A stretch of DNA of 34,129 bases, taken from Ignavibacteriales bacterium. GTDB taxonomy: Bacteria > Bacteroidota > Ignavibacteria > Ignavibacteriales > Ignavibacteriaceae. Positions 1 to 8,817 of the stretch are shown piece by piece (position 1 is the first letter of the stretch; each line of letters opens with the position of its first letter). Made by a program: the position numbers and the translations under genes. The DNA lies in the NCBI GenBank assembly GCA_020061465.1, contig JAGUYG010000096.1, positions 1 to 34,129 on the forward strand, given 5' to 3'. The notes under the pieces were generated by a model. That model saw only the letters and a program-made list of their open reading frames with translations. It was not told where the DNA came from and did no database searches.

Positions 1-228
1 AGTCGGATGCCAGACAGGATTGTCGAAGTAAACTGGAGTTATAGGAAAGATAGTATTGCGTTTTCCGTTGTCGGTTATATTATCTGTGCACGAAATAAAT
101 AGCGTAAATAAAAGAACTATGTTAATACAAATGCATTTAATTAACCTCTTACGCTCTTTTGAATATAAACAATCTATCGATAGGATTTTACTAAAAAAAG
201 ATAATCTAATGTGATAATTCTGTTTCAT
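1..228 (-). CDS. Putative lipoprotein, 5' part only (runs off the left edge)
   Basis: Reading leftwards from the ATG complementary to 226-228 there are 76 codons without a stop to base 1. The product begins MKQNYHIRLSFF, has a basic stretch (KERKRLIK), then a hydrophobic run ending in LFTLFISC, a good lipobox with Cys about 32 residues after the last Lys of the n-region start being unusually late. After the Cys come TDNITDNGKRNTIFPITPVY and FDNPVWHPT. The last phrase resembles the start of a PD40/TolB-like propeller blade (the usual form is DNPVWSPDG), so a lipid-anchored beta-propeller protein is a reasonable guess, but only the N-terminus is visible. The leader before the hydrophobic segment is long for a lipoprotein; no later Met exists, so either this start is right or a non-ATG start is used. 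Confidence 0.55.
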   Translation of the reverse strand, partial: MKQNYHIRLSFFSKILSIDCLYSKERKRLIKCICINIVLLFTLFISCTDNITDNGKRNTIFPITPVYFDNPVWHPT

Positions 229-417
229 GATTTTATAAAGATAATTTTTCAGTGTTCTTTTAGATTTAATTAAACTAAAGTCGGTAGTAAATTCAATTTT
301 ATTCTTTATACAGCAAAATGCTCATTTATTGTGTTGAATCAACTTGCCTCTCTCACTTATTATTGATCAAAATAAAATATTCCTTTTATACACCTTCAAA
401 TCTAGATTTTTTTGTTT

Positions 418-3363
418 TCACTTACTGAAAATCATTTTCTTAACCTGGCTGAATGAATTAGCCCGTCCGAAAAAACCTATCGATAGCCTATAAAAATAAA
501 CTCCGCTTGTCAGAATTGATCCCTTTGGGACTAGATTGATTCCGTCTCCAAAGGATCCTACGGAGAATTCAACTTCGTAAGTTCCGGGAGATTTTTCTTC
601 GTTTACGAGCGTAGCTACCTCCCTGCCAAGCAAATCATAAATTTTCAGTCTCACTAGTTGTAAAGACGGGGCATGCCCCGTCTCTACAACAGGTAAAGTA
701 AATTTTATTTTTGTTGTTGGGTTAAATGGATTTGGATAGTTTTGGTACAATTGAAATTTTAATTCAGTGAAACTGTCTTGCTCAAAAACGAAGCTTACAA
801 TATAATTTTCATCAAAGCCGCTTTCAAAAAATTTTTGAACGTTTGCCGCAGTAATTTTTAATTCGGTTACGCTTGTTATATTATTTAAACCCTGCGCAAT
901 CAAAATGGCAATTAAAACTTCTTGAGTATCGCCGGGAGCTAAATTAAAGGAACCTGTAGAAACCATATAATATCTATCTCCTGCAGGAAAACCTCCGGGC
1001 CAGCCGGGTCCTTCATACCAGCTGGTTCCGCTTACAGGATCACCAGGAACACAAAACGGAGTTGCCTGCATAGCATTCGGATCAACGTAAGGAACACCTC
1101 CAAGTCCAAATCCACGCATGTTATCATATATTTGTGCTGCTCCTTCATTAGTATAGGATGGACATAAATATACTCCGGAGGGATAGCAAACGTAATGAGA
1201 AAAAGCAGTCATTGGTAAATTTTTATATCCGCTTCTTCGTTCGCTGCCAAACCATGCAGTGTCGGTCATGCTTCCTTCAACAATAGGACCGTATAGCAGC
1301 ATGTGTCCAACTGCCGGAGGATTATTGCCGTAAACATCATCTGCCGCTTTCCCGTTATAAGTATAACCTAAATTTAATGTGGTATCGCATCCGTTAAAAT
1401 CATCGTTCGCCATACCCAAATCGTTATCAGCCCAATAACCGAGGTGCATATTTTCAACAAGATTATTACCCTTGTTGATGATTCGATATTTTTTAAATAC
1501 TACATTTTTCAGGATATCGTGTCTGTTAAAACCGAAGACAGTCGTTTGAAATTCTAATCCTACAGGCGATGTTTCAAAAGTATATTGACATGATGAATCG
1601 TCAAGATCGTTAGCCGCATAAAACAAAACTTCATCTCCAATAAAATCGGGTTGATCGACACCACGTGTAAACACGCCGTCGTTGTCGACATCTACCCACG
1701 GTGCACCGCTTTCGATGGGCCAATTGTTGTAGTCATATTCAAATCTTTCTCTTTGTCCTCCCGGCGGAAGCAGTTCCCAGCCCTTTCTGATTTTATAGAT
1801 TTTATATTTTGAATCATTCGGATCGGCAGGAGTGCCATTGGGGAAAATTATACCGGGCTGCAGTCCTGCTCTATGAGTATTGCCGTTAACTCTTAACTCA
1901 CCGTTTACCATTCCTCCAAACAGCAGACCATCTTGAAAAATAGCACCTTTCTCCGCCTCATTTCCTCCGGGCCATAAAAATCCCTGGTTGTCGGTTAAGA
2001 GATTATGCGAACCTTCTCCGTGATTTCCAATCCACATTTTAACTTCGTTTATTGAGATGTAATCGTAATTTTGTTCAAGCACAATTTCGAATTCACCTGA
2101 TAGTGAAGCTAAAAACGGATTAGCCGACTCATAAATTTTTATTATGCAGTTTGATGATGGCTCATTCGGAACACTCCATAAATAAGTATGACTCTCAGCA
2201 GGATGGTTTACGGCAATGCTTTTCCAATTTACTCCGCCGTCTGTTGAGTAGTCGATGTTTATTTCAGAAATATTCATGGAATACCAACTAATTTCATGAG
2301 AATTAAATATAAGCAGTTTAGCACCTGCTGAAGGCGATATTAAATCAAGAGCTTTATAGAAGCCGTTGTTATCGGTTTTAACAAGCCATACCTTACCTTC
2401 CAGCATTCCGGTTACTGCAAATCCTCCGCCTGATACAGAGCAGGCTGCGTATGAAAATCCTCTGAGTTCTTTTTGCCATTCGATTTCTGCAGCGTTATTG
2501 ATTTTGATTAAATTAGTTAGACCGGATGCAGTAATAATAAAGCCGCCGTCTGATGATGCTGCAATTGAAGTTGGATTCGATTGAAGATCTGCTGAAAATA
2601 CTGTATTACCGTCAAGATCGATCTTTTCGATTTTGCCGGAACCTGAAATTGTAATTTTATCATCAAGACTTACGCAAGCTGCAGTAATAGCAAAACTGTT
2701 AGTCTTCTGCCAGATGATGTTCCCATCGTTGTCAAGCTTTAGAAAATCGTTTCTTCCGCAGAACAATAAGTTACCATCGGGCAGCTTCAATAAAATATAT
2801 CCTTGATTGGATGAATTAGTTATTTCGTATTCTTTCATCCAAATTAATGAACCGGCGGCACTTACTTTGAACAATTTGGCTTTTGTGAAAGTAAATATTC
2901 TATTACCTCCGGCAGCAAAAAAATTTCCATCATCGGATTGGATAACAGCAGCACCGTATTCCTGATTCTCATCTCCGTACATGTATGACCATTCAATCTC
3001 ACCATTTGGAGTGAGCTTCGTAAGCAGGATATCTTGAGATATAATACTGATTGTATCGATTATGATAACTCCTCCGTCTGAAGTTTTTGAGAGAGGGTAA
3101 CTTCTTACGGTAGTACTATTATTTGATGCTATGTCTGTATTCCAAATAATATTGCCGTATCGATCGGTTTTAATTACACTTAATTTTGAATTGAAAACTG
3201 CACCGATTAAATAACCGTTATCGTTCGACTCAAAAACTGAATATCCTTTTATACCGGTGCCGGTTTGTGAGTAAGATTTATCAAACATGAAGTCTTGCGC
3301 TGTTAGATTATGCGCAGCGAGATACAAAATAATACAAAGAAGCGTACTATTTTTTTTGAACAT
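418..3363 (-). CDS. Secreted protein with type IX secretion C-terminal sorting domain
   Basis: About 981 residues, starting at the ATG at 3363; a GTG at 3375 would add four residues. A signal peptide (MFKKNSTLLCIILYLAAHNL, cleaved near TAQ) is followed by a propeller-like region of repeated SDGG and KTD.G.I.W phrases (residues ~40-330), then an Ig-like/fibronectin-like segment with STDGGVNWK, then a ~450-residue region found in large surface proteins of this group (DNDG, PWVDVDNDGVFTRG). The last ~107 residues are a type A sorting domain: NYPNPFNPTTKI, LKIYDLLGREVATLVNEE, SGVYFYRL, KKMIFSK. That domain directs export by the type IX system and attachment to the cell surface. It is ~25 residues longer than usual because of two in-frame repeat insertions at 657-690 and ~511-570. 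Substrate or enzymatic activity is not evident. Confidence 0.85.
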   Translation of the reverse strand: MFKKNSTLLCIILYLAAHNLTAQDFMFDKSYSQTGTGIKGYSVFESNDNGYLIGAVFNSKLSVIKTDRYGNIIWNTDIASNNSTTVRSYPLSKTSDGGVIIIDTISIISQDILLTKLTPNGEIEWSYMYGDENQEYGAAVIQSDDGNFFAAGGNRIFTFTKAKLFKVSAAGSLIWMKEYEITNSSNQGYILLKLPDGNLLFCGRNDFLKLDNDGNIIWQKTNSFAITAACVSLDDKITISGSGKIEKIDLDGNTVFSADLQSNPTSIAASSDGGFIITASGLTNLIKINNAAEIEWQKELRGFSYAACSVSGGGFAVTGMLEGKVWLVKTDNNGFYKALDLISPSAGAKLLIFNSHEISWYSMNISEINIDYSTDGGVNWKSIAVNHPAESHTYLWSVPNEPSSNCIIKIYESANPFLASLSGEFEIVLEQNYDYISINEVKMWIGNHGEGSHNLLTDNQGFLWPGGNEAEKGAIFQDGLLFGGMVNGELRVNGNTHRAGLQPGIIFPNGTPADPNDSKYKIYKIRKGWELLPPGGQRERFEYDYNNWPIESGAPWVDVDNDGVFTRGVDQPDFIGDEVLFYAANDLDDSSCQYTFETSPVGLEFQTTVFGFNRHDILKNVVFKKYRIINKGNNLVENMHLGYWADNDLGMANDDFNGCDTTLNLGYTYNGKAADDVYGNNPPAVGHMLLYGPIVEGSMTDTAWFGSERRSGYKNLPMTAFSHYVCYPSGVYLCPSYTNEGAAQIYDNMRGFGLGGVPYVDPNAMQATPFCVPGDPVSGTSWYEGPGWPGGFPAGDRYYMVSTGSFNLAPGDTQEVLIAILIAQGLNNITSVTELKITAANVQKFFESGFDENYIVSFVFEQDSFTELKFQLYQNYPNPFNPTTKIKFTLPVVETGHAPSLQLVRLKIYDLLGREVATLVNEEKSPGTYEVEFSVGSFGDGINLVPKGSILTSGVYFYRLSIGFFGRANSFSQVKKMIFSK
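511..570 (-). repeat. Repeat insertion inside the sorting domain (GGATCC family)
   Basis: In coding sense, 543-570 reads GAATTCTCCGTAGGATCC then TTTGGAGACGG, a close relative of the copy at 8648-8670. It is followed by a second small palindrome, TCCCTTTGGGA at 520-530. Together they encode about 16 extra residues (VGSFGDGINLVPKGSI) between the conserved EVEF and SGVYFYRL strands of the sorting domain, where such domains normally have about six residues. Confidence 0.7.
657..690. repeat. 34-bp palindrome inserted in frame in the sorting domain
   Basis: Two 17-base arms meet at 673/674; the left arm is GTTGTAAAGACGGGGCA and the right arm is its reverse complement apart from one base. The core GACGGGGCATGCCCCGTC resembles palindromes scattered through many bacterial genomes. 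Read on the minus strand it encodes roughly VETGHAPSLQ, placed between the FTLPV strand and the LVRLKIYDLLG strand. Length is compatible with the frame, so the gene stays open. Confidence 0.85.
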
Positions 3364-3578
3364 GTCATACCCCACGTTGATAAAATTTATTATTTAGGTT
3401 ATACACAATAAAGTATATTTTTTGGAGTTGTACTTCTATGCAGAAAGATTGTGAGAAGAGTGAAGCGGAAATATTTAGAATTATTTTCATTTAAGTTCCC
3501 CATAAATGTTAATTGTAACAATAGTGATACAAAATCAACAATTACAACATTCATCAGGTGAAACCCGAAAGATATTAA

Positions 3579-3803
3579 CCCCCGCCAATTGGTTTAGCTC
3601 AAGGTGGAATAGAATTGCTAAATAAATTGCATTGAGTAAAGAAAAATTAGATTATTGTCAAAGATTAGGGAAGGTTAATACCTTCAGTTATTGATTGGTT
3701 AAATAGTAAGGATTATCAGAGAAAAAATCAAATACTATAATTGTGGACTGAAGTAATGAAATCTTTTAATACAAACTGAACTTACTTAATCCAACATTGT
3801 CGC
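3579..3803 (+). pseudogene. Possible decayed coding remnant
   Basis: One continuous frame reads PPIGLAQGGIELLNKLH, stop, VKKN, stop, IIVKD, stop, GRLIPSVIDWLNSKDYQ, RKNQIL, stop, LWTEVMKSFNTN, stop, TYLIQHC. The segments VIDWLNSKDYQ and LWTEVMKSFNTN look like real protein (aromatics spaced in helices) although five stops interrupt the frame. This could be a gene decayed by point mutation, or chance in AT-rich DNA. I do not recognise the family. Confidence 0.25.
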
Positions 3804-3985
3804 TGCGATGTCGTGAAAATATTTTTGTTATCATTATGATCAGTCTTAATTCTTATATCATTGTCATCCAATTTAAATTTGATATCGAGATTTTGTTGAG
3901 AATAACAAAACATTTCAATCTTCTTTAGGTAAAATTAAATTCATTCTTTTGAGATTATAGAAAAAGTTCTTTGTGGAAGTTGGTG

Positions 3986-4077
3986 CCCTTGTGACTTTGT
4001 GGCAAAGGCTAATTTTTTGAACAAAAACAAATATTTTTAAGCCACAAAATCACAAAAACACAAAATATCACAAAGGG
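3986..4077. repeat. Inverted CACAAA-rich repeat
   Basis: The left arm, 3986-4003, reads CCCTTGTGACTTTGTGGC. The right arm at 4041-4077 starts GCCACAAAATCACAAA and ends CACAAAGGG. Arms are separated by 37 bases of AT-rich sequence. Similar GCCACAAAG-type strings are common interspersed repeats in Bacteroidota-like genomes (from memory, not checked). Confidence 0.6.
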
Positions 4078-4264
4078 AAATTTCTCTTGGATCATTATCA
4101 TTAGAGATAGTTTATTTATTTCAGACAGATATGTTTAATAAAACTACCCACTGTTTGTTGTTTGCATTCCTTATCGATAATTTTATAATTAGAAAATGAA
4201 AGTGTTCGATTGATAATTATTGAATGTTTCCGATTCTTAATTCTTTTAATTAAAGGTAAGTGTT

Positions 4265-5302
4265 ATGAAAAAAATGAAAGCGCTTGTAAAAAAATATTCC
4301 GAGCCCGGATTGTGGCTGGACGAGGTTCCGGTTCCTGAAATGGGGATAAACGATGTCCTTGTAAAGGTTCATAAAACATCAATATGCGGTACTGATATTC
4401 ACATTTATAATTGGGATGATTGGGCAAAAAAAACAATCCCTGTTCCTATGGTAATCGGACATGAATACGTAGGCACAGTTGAAGCAATCGGCAGTAATGT
4501 TCAGGATGTTAAAGAAGGTGAAGTCGTAAGCGGCGAAGGACATATTGTATGCGGGCATTGCCGTAACTGCCGTGCCGGGAGAAGACATCTTTGCAGAAAT
4601 ACTATGGGTGTCGGTGTAAACCGCTCCGGCTGCTTTGCCGAGTACTTAAGCATTCCAGTTTCGAATGTTTGGCATTGCGATCCTTCGATTCCGATGGATG
4701 TGCTTTCGATATTCGATCCATTCGGTAATGCTACACACACCGCCCTTTCATTCGATCTTTTGGGTGAAGATGTATTAATAACCGGCGCCGGTCCTATCGG
4801 AATAATGGCTGCCGCAATTGCAAAACATTCCGGTGCAAGAAATATCGTTATAACAGATTTAAATCCGTATCGTCTTGATCTTGCAAAAAAAATGGGAGTA
4901 ACGAGAACTGTTAATGCTGCCAAAGAAAACTTGAGAGACGTTATGCAAGAGCTTGGTATGAAAGAAGGTTTCGATGTTGGGCTTGAAATGTCCGGCAGTC
5001 CTAAAGCACTTAACGATATGATCTCGGTGATGTTTCATGGCGGTAAAATTGCACTGCTCGGAATATTGCCGGGCAATGCTGGAGTTGATTGGGAAAAGAT
5101 TGTGTTCAACGGTCTTACGCTAAAAGGTATTTACGGAAGAGAAATGTTCGAAACATGGTATAAGATGACGGTGATGATTCAAACAGGATTAGATATATCG
5201 CCGGTGATAACGCATCGATACCCTTATGAAAATTTTATCGAAGCTTTCGAATTAATGAAATCCGGAAACAGCGGAAAGATTATTTTAGATTGGATAAAGT
5301 GA
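4265..5302 (+). CDS. tdh: L-threonine 3-dehydrogenase
   Basis: 345 residues, the usual size. Zinc- and NAD-dependent; it oxidises L-threonine to 2-amino-3-ketobutyrate in the cytoplasm. Visible features: catalytic zinc ligands Cys41 ([15 protein letters not shown]) and His66-Glu67 (VIGHEYVG); structural-zinc cysteines 96, 99, 102 and 110 ([15 protein letters not shown]); the [20 protein letters not shown] segment; a nucleotide-binding [10 protein letters not shown]; and [15 protein letters not shown]. The sequence follows E. coli Tdh almost throughout. The ATG is preceded by AAAGG at a good distance; a second ATG three codons on is possible. The product is unstable and is normally handed straight to Kbl, encoded next, so the two genes form a threonine-to-glycine module. 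Confidence 0.96.
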   Translation: MKKMKALVKKYSEPGLWLDEVPVPEMGINDVLVKVHKTSICGTDIHIYNWDDWAKKTIPVPMVIGHEYVGTVEAIGSNVQDVKEGEVVSGEGHIVCGHCRNCRAGRRHLCRNTMGVGVNRSGCFAEYLSIPVSNVWHCDPSIPMDVLSIFDPFGNATHTALSFDLLGEDVLITGAGPIGIMAAAIAKHSGARNIVITDLNPYRLDLAKKMGVTRTVNAAKENLRDVMQELGMKEGFDVGLEMSGSPKALNDMISVMFHGGKIALLGILPGNAGVDWEKIVFNGLTLKGIYGREMFETWYKMTVMIQTGLDISPVITHRYPYENFIEAFELMKSGNSGKIILDWIK

Positions 5303-5315
5303 AGATAGTCTATGT

Positions 5316-5383
5316 CATCCCTACGGGATTTTTTTATTCCTGCTACAATAATTTTCTATAATTGTTTCATCCCTACGGGATTT
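5316..5383. repeat. Composite repeat: two CATCCCTACGGGATT hairpins 52 bp apart
   Basis: CATCCCTACGGGATT occurs at 5316-5330 and again at 5368-5382, each with a small internal palindrome, with an AT-rich spacer containing CTATAAT. A second element at 34031-34098 has the same layout and exactly the same 52-base offset, with CATCCCTTCGGGATT as the hairpin. The conserved spacing indicates one composite repeat family rather than independent hairpins. Confidence 0.75.
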
Positions 5384-5469
5384 ATTCAATCAGCACATTA
5401 GAAGTGTAAGGAATTAATTTGCTGGATAAAAATAACCGCATTATCGTAAAAGATAACGAGTTCATACAA

Positions 5470-5490
5470 GCTGATTTATCAGCCTTTTTT
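5470..5490 (+). terminator. Possible intrinsic terminator after tdh
   Basis: GCTGA, loop TTTA, TCAGC, then CTTTTTT. The stem is only 5 bp, so it is weak, and it lies 168 bases beyond the tdh stop. If it works, kbl needs read-through or its own promoter. Confidence 0.35.
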
Positions 5491-5496
5491 CGGTTA

Positions 5497-5518
5497 GCGT
5501 CACCATTCATGGTGACGC
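5497..5518. repeat. 22-bp palindrome (GCGTCACCAT arms)
   Basis: Perfect 10-base arms, GCGTCACCAT and ATGGTGACGC, around a 2-base centre. It lies in the tdh-kbl gap together with the composite repeat at 5316-5383 and looks like another interspersed palindrome rather than a gene-specific operator. Confidence 0.7.
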
Positions 5519-5583
5519 GGTTAAGTATAAGCACAAGCAGACTGCAATAATCAAAAATAAAAATCTGACAAAAGGGAGTAATC

Positions 5584-6768
5584 ATGATAGAAACCGTAAA
5601 AAATCATTTCAGAAATATTTTAACTCAAATTGAAAATGACGGGTTGTATAAGCTCGAAAGAATAATTACAAGTCCGCAAAACGCCAATATCGAAGTTGCC
5701 GGCGGAAAGAAAGTATTGAACATGTGTGCGAATAATTATCTTGGATTAGCCAATCATCCTGAAATTATTGCCGCCGCCAAATCAAGCTATGATAAATGGG
5801 GATACGGACTTTCATCAGTAAGATTCATCTGCGGGACGCAGCAGATTCATAAAGAGTTGGAGGACAAGCTCACCGAATTTCTCGGAACCGAAGACACAAT
5901 ACTTTACACCTCATGCTTTGATGCAAACGGCGGCTTGTTTGAAACTATCTTAGGTGAAGAAGATGCGGTAATCAGCGACGAATTAAATCACGCCAGCATT
6001 ATTGACGGAATAAGATTGTGTAAAGCGCAGCGATTTCGTTATAAGAACAGTGATATGGATGATTTGGAAAGTAAATTGAAAGAGGCTTCATCCGCCAGAT
6101 TAAAATTAATTGCAACCGACGGAGTATTCTCAATGGATGGATTTGTGGCTAAGCTTGATGAGATTTGCGATCTTGCCGATAAATACAATGCAATGGTAAT
6201 GGTTGACGACTCTCACGCAGTCGGTTTCATGGGTACAAAGGGGAGAGGGACACACGAACATTGCGGAGTGATCGGCAGAATAGATGTTATTACCGGAACA
6301 TTGGGTAAAGCATTAGGAGGTGCCAGCGGAGGTTATACAAGCGGAAGAAAAGAGATTATCGATATGCTTCGGCAGCGGTCAAGACCTTATCTATTCTCCA
6401 ACACTGTTGCACCAAGCATCGTTTCTGCTTCAATCAAAGTTTTGGATTTATTAGAATCCTCAACTCATTTGCGCGATAAGCTTGAGAAGAATACAAAGTA
6501 TTTTCGGGAAGAAATAACAAAAATTGGATTGACAATAAAACCAGGTATTCATCCTATCATACCTATAATGATCGGTGATGCGGCACTATCGCAAAAAGTT
6601 GCCGCACGAATGCTTGAGAAAGGTGTATACGTAATCGGCTTCTTTTATCCAGTTGTTCCAAAAGGAACGGCTCGGATACGCGTTCAAATTTCTGCAGCAC
6701 ACTCAAAAGAAGATTTGGATTTTGCATTGAACGCATTTAAAGAAGTTAAAAAAGAATTCGCACTGTGA
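5584..6768 (+). CDS. kbl: Glycine C-acetyltransferase (2-amino-3-ketobutyrate CoA ligase)
   Basis: 394 residues, the normal length of this PLP-dependent enzyme of the alpha-oxoamine synthase family. It cleaves 2-amino-3-ketobutyrate with CoA to glycine and acetyl-CoA. Seen: [11 protein letters not shown], the substrate loop [31 protein letters not shown] (Asp208 and His211, which hold the cofactor ring), and the Schiff-base lysine Lys242 in [15 protein letters not shown]. The start is supported by AAAGGGAG just upstream. It works with the preceding tdh; the order tdh-kbl is the reverse of E. coli, and 281 bases of repeats separate the two genes, so co-transcription is likely but not certain. 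Confidence 0.96.
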   Translation: MIETVKNHFRNILTQIENDGLYKLERIITSPQNANIEVAGGKKVLNMCANNYLGLANHPEIIAAAKSSYDKWGYGLSSVRFICGTQQIHKELEDKLTEFLGTEDTILYTSCFDANGGLFETILGEEDAVISDELNHASIIDGIRLCKAQRFRYKNSDMDDLESKLKEASSARLKLIATDGVFSMDGFVAKLDEICDLADKYNAMVMVDDSHAVGFMGTKGRGTHEHCGVIGRIDVITGTLGKALGGASGGYTSGRKEIIDMLRQRSRPYLFSNTVAPSIVSASIKVLDLLESSTHLRDKLEKNTKYFREEITKIGLTIKPGIHPIIPIMIGDAALSQKVAARMLEKGVYVIGFFYPVVPKGTARIRVQISAAHSKEDLDFALNAFKEVKKEFAL

Positions 6769-6818
6769 AGCAGACACGAAGAGCGGCGCAGGGTTGCGGA
6801 GCTGCACCAGGGATGCAT

Positions 6819-8357
6819 TCATTTTTCCTGCATGGGACTTTGTCCAAAATATTCATGCAATTCTTTTCGTGCCGCAAGGTTTATCCTTTCTGACCAAATA
6901 TCTACCGGATTTAGGTCATCAGTAAGAATAGAAAAGTTTTTTGTTTCGGGTATAAAACTGTTATCCCATGCGTGCACGCGTTGATACCCGGCTCCATATC
7001 TAAAATCCGGGTTGGAATAATCTCTATCCAATTCTTCTTTTAATTCTAAAGGACGATTTGAAGCGAGTAGAATTAGGTTGCCAAGTCTGTTTGGCGGTTC
7101 AGCAATCGGAAGAGCCTTCACAAATTTAAATGAAGTTTTTAATGTTGTAGTTATTGAATTGACTATAATATCATCCCAGCCGACCGCTTCAATGTTTATG
7201 GCGAGTATGCCTTCTTCGTTCAATCTTGAAGCCGCTAAAACAAACGCCTCTGCTGTAACGAGATGAAAGGGAATAGAGCTGCTGCCGAATGCATCAAGAA
7301 TAATCAAATCGTATTTCTTTGAAATCTCTTTAAGAAATCTTCTGCCGTCCATGTGAAGAATGTTTCCCCAATCGGGATTAAGCCCGAAGTAGTTATATGC
7401 TGTTTCTGTAATAGCCGGATCAATTTCCACAGCGTCAATATCCCAACCGTCGAGATAATATGATTTCAAAACTGAACCTCCTCCCAAACCGATTAAAAGC
7501 ATATCGCCTATGTAGTCAAACATATTTTTAGGAATATCCAATACCCATGCATAATTATAATTATTTTCAAATGTAACAGCATCAACAGAAGTATGAATTC
7601 CGCCGTCAATTAATAAAAAACGGCTGTCTTTAAAATCTACTACTCTAATTTCTCCGTAAGGACTTTGCTTTATCATAAGTAAACCTGATTCAGGCTCAGC
7701 TTTCTCAATAGGAATTATTGAATAGCTGACTAAAGCAATTATTACAAACGCAGATAGGATGATTGCCTTTTCTATTAATCTCCTTCCTTTTATGATTCCA
7801 ATAGCAGCAACAATTATGAGGATAATTCCGATGCTTAATACAAGCATATTTACTCCAACATTAGGAATTAAAATGAAACCGGTTAACAATGCCGCTATCA
7901 CACTTCCGATTGTAGAAAATGCATAGAGGTTTCCTGCAGTTCTTCCTACTTCCTGAATTGCAGTGGCTTTCAATCTGATTGCATAAGGGCTTACCATTCC
8001 AAGCAAAGTAAGAGGGGGTGCAAAGAGTATAAATGAAACAATCAGCACTGCCGCTCGTAATCCTAATGGCTCTGCGGCAGAAATTATTCCTCCCCGAATC
8101 AAAGGGATTATAAGCACCCACAATCCGGCAACAGCTATTACGAGACCTAATGTTCTAATGTCAGGTCCTTTATCGGCTAACCATCCGCCAATAACATAGC
8201 CTATACTAAGTGCGATTAAGGTAATAGATATTAATGCCGACCATAAGAAGATACTGACTCCGTAAAAAGGACCGAGAATTCGGGTGCCTAATATTTCGAT
8301 AGCCAACACAGCTCCGCCGGAAATGAAAACAATAATGTATAAAAAGACTTTCTTCAT
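6819..8357 (-). CDS. Membrane protein fused to a spermidine-synthase-like domain
   Basis: 512 residues. The N-terminal ~215 contain about seven hydrophobic segments of the type seen in fused MFS/spermidine synthases, beginning FISGGAVLAIEILGTRILGP. The C-terminal half (from ~225) is a Rossmann methyltransferase-like fold: SPYGEIRVVD, LLIDGGIHTS, the SAM-site loop GLGGGSV (290-296), acidic AVEIDP (E311, D313), HMDGRRFL and LDAFGSSSIPFHLVTAEAF. The GGGDGG signature of true aminopropyltransferases is replaced by GLGGGS, so polyamine synthesis is doubtful; the physiological substrate of these fusion proteins is generally unknown. It converges with kbl, the two stops being ~50 bp apart. No neighbour suggests a pathway. 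Confidence 0.85.
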   Translation of the reverse strand: MKKVFLYIIVFISGGAVLAIEILGTRILGPFYGVSIFLWSALISITLIALSIGYVIGGWLADKGPDIRTLGLVIAVAGLWVLIIPLIRGGIISAAEPLGLRAAVLIVSFILFAPPLTLLGMVSPYAIRLKATAIQEVGRTAGNLYAFSTIGSVIAALLTGFILIPNVGVNMLVLSIGIILIIVAAIGIIKGRRLIEKAIILSAFVIIALVSYSIIPIEKAEPESGLLMIKQSPYGEIRVVDFKDSRFLLIDGGIHTSVDAVTFENNYNYAWVLDIPKNMFDYIGDMLLIGLGGGSVLKSYYLDGWDIDAVEIDPAITETAYNYFGLNPDWGNILHMDGRRFLKEISKKYDLIILDAFGSSSIPFHLVTAEAFVLAASRLNEEGILAINIEAVGWDDIIVNSITTTLKTSFKFVKALPIAEPPNRLGNLILLASNRPLELKEELDRDYSNPDFRYGAGYQRVHAWDNSFIPETKNFSILTDDLNPVDIWSERINLAARKELHEYFGQSPMQEK

Positions 8358-8817
8358 CGTAGTTTTTCCTCACATTTTTAGGGGGTAAGTTTATAATTAT
8401 TAAACTGCTTCATCGTCAAATTCTTATACTGTTCGAATTTTACATTGTTAATTTGCCGAATATGGTTTTCGTCTCTGAAGCAATTCAACAATTGTGCGAT
8501 GGGGCGATTAGATTCTTAATCTTTAGAAATTAAGAGAAAATCTCTCAGATATAAAATTCCTCAAAAGGAGTCCTTTGGACAAATCTCAAAAAATCACCGC
8601 TTAGCGGGATGCCGCTACTGCGGCACAAATTACAAATAATGTTCAATCTTCTCCGTAGGATCGTTCCGAAAATATCAATTCCGAAGGATCGTTCCGAAAA
8701 TCAAACCGCAGAGTGACAAGCTTTTAAGATTTTGAATTTGTTATTTGTTTTTTATCTACAATTAAAATTTCTCCACAGAGTTCTTTGGACAAATATTTTT
8801 GGTTAGATATTTAAAGT
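8358..8817. repeat. 460-bp intergenic region built of small repeats
   Basis: No gene. It holds four GGATC-family units: 8561-8583 (AAAAGGAGTCCTTTGGACAA), 8651-8670 (CTCCGTAGGATCGTTCCGAA), 8679-8698 (TTCCGAAGGATCGTTCCGAA) and 8771-8793 (CTCCACAGAGTTCTTTGG and on). Between them lie two adjacent GC hairpins, CCGCTTAGCGG (8597-8607) and GCCGCTACTGCGGC (8611-8624). The two central units differ at a few bases and are 28 bases apart. The promoter for the minus-strand spermidine-synthase-like gene should lie at its left end. Confidence 0.7.

Larger units (their letters stand above)
3376..4264. other. 889-bp region without a convincing gene
   Basis: Between the secreted-protein gene and tdh. It holds a possible decayed plus-strand reading frame (3579-3803), a 43-codon minus-strand open frame (3913-3782) with ordinary-looking composition but no recognisable homology or ribosome site, and an inverted CACAAA-rich repeat (3986-4077). 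The last ~190 bases should contain the tdh promoter; I could not pick out a clear -33/-7 pair there. Confidence 0.6.

Noticed and set aside
3782-3913. 43-codon minus-strand frame (MFCYSQQNLDIKFKLDD...)
   Set aside because: No ribosome site, no recognisable family, overlaps the end of the possible decayed plus-strand frame; too short to call.
4501-4923. 140-codon minus-strand frame inside tdh
   Set aside because: Antisense shadow of a strongly conserved gene; no signal of its own.
5316-5383. CRISPR array suggested by two short repeats
   Set aside because: Only two units, a 15-16 base repeat, and the same layout recurs at 34031-34098; no cas genes. A composite interspersed repeat explains it better.
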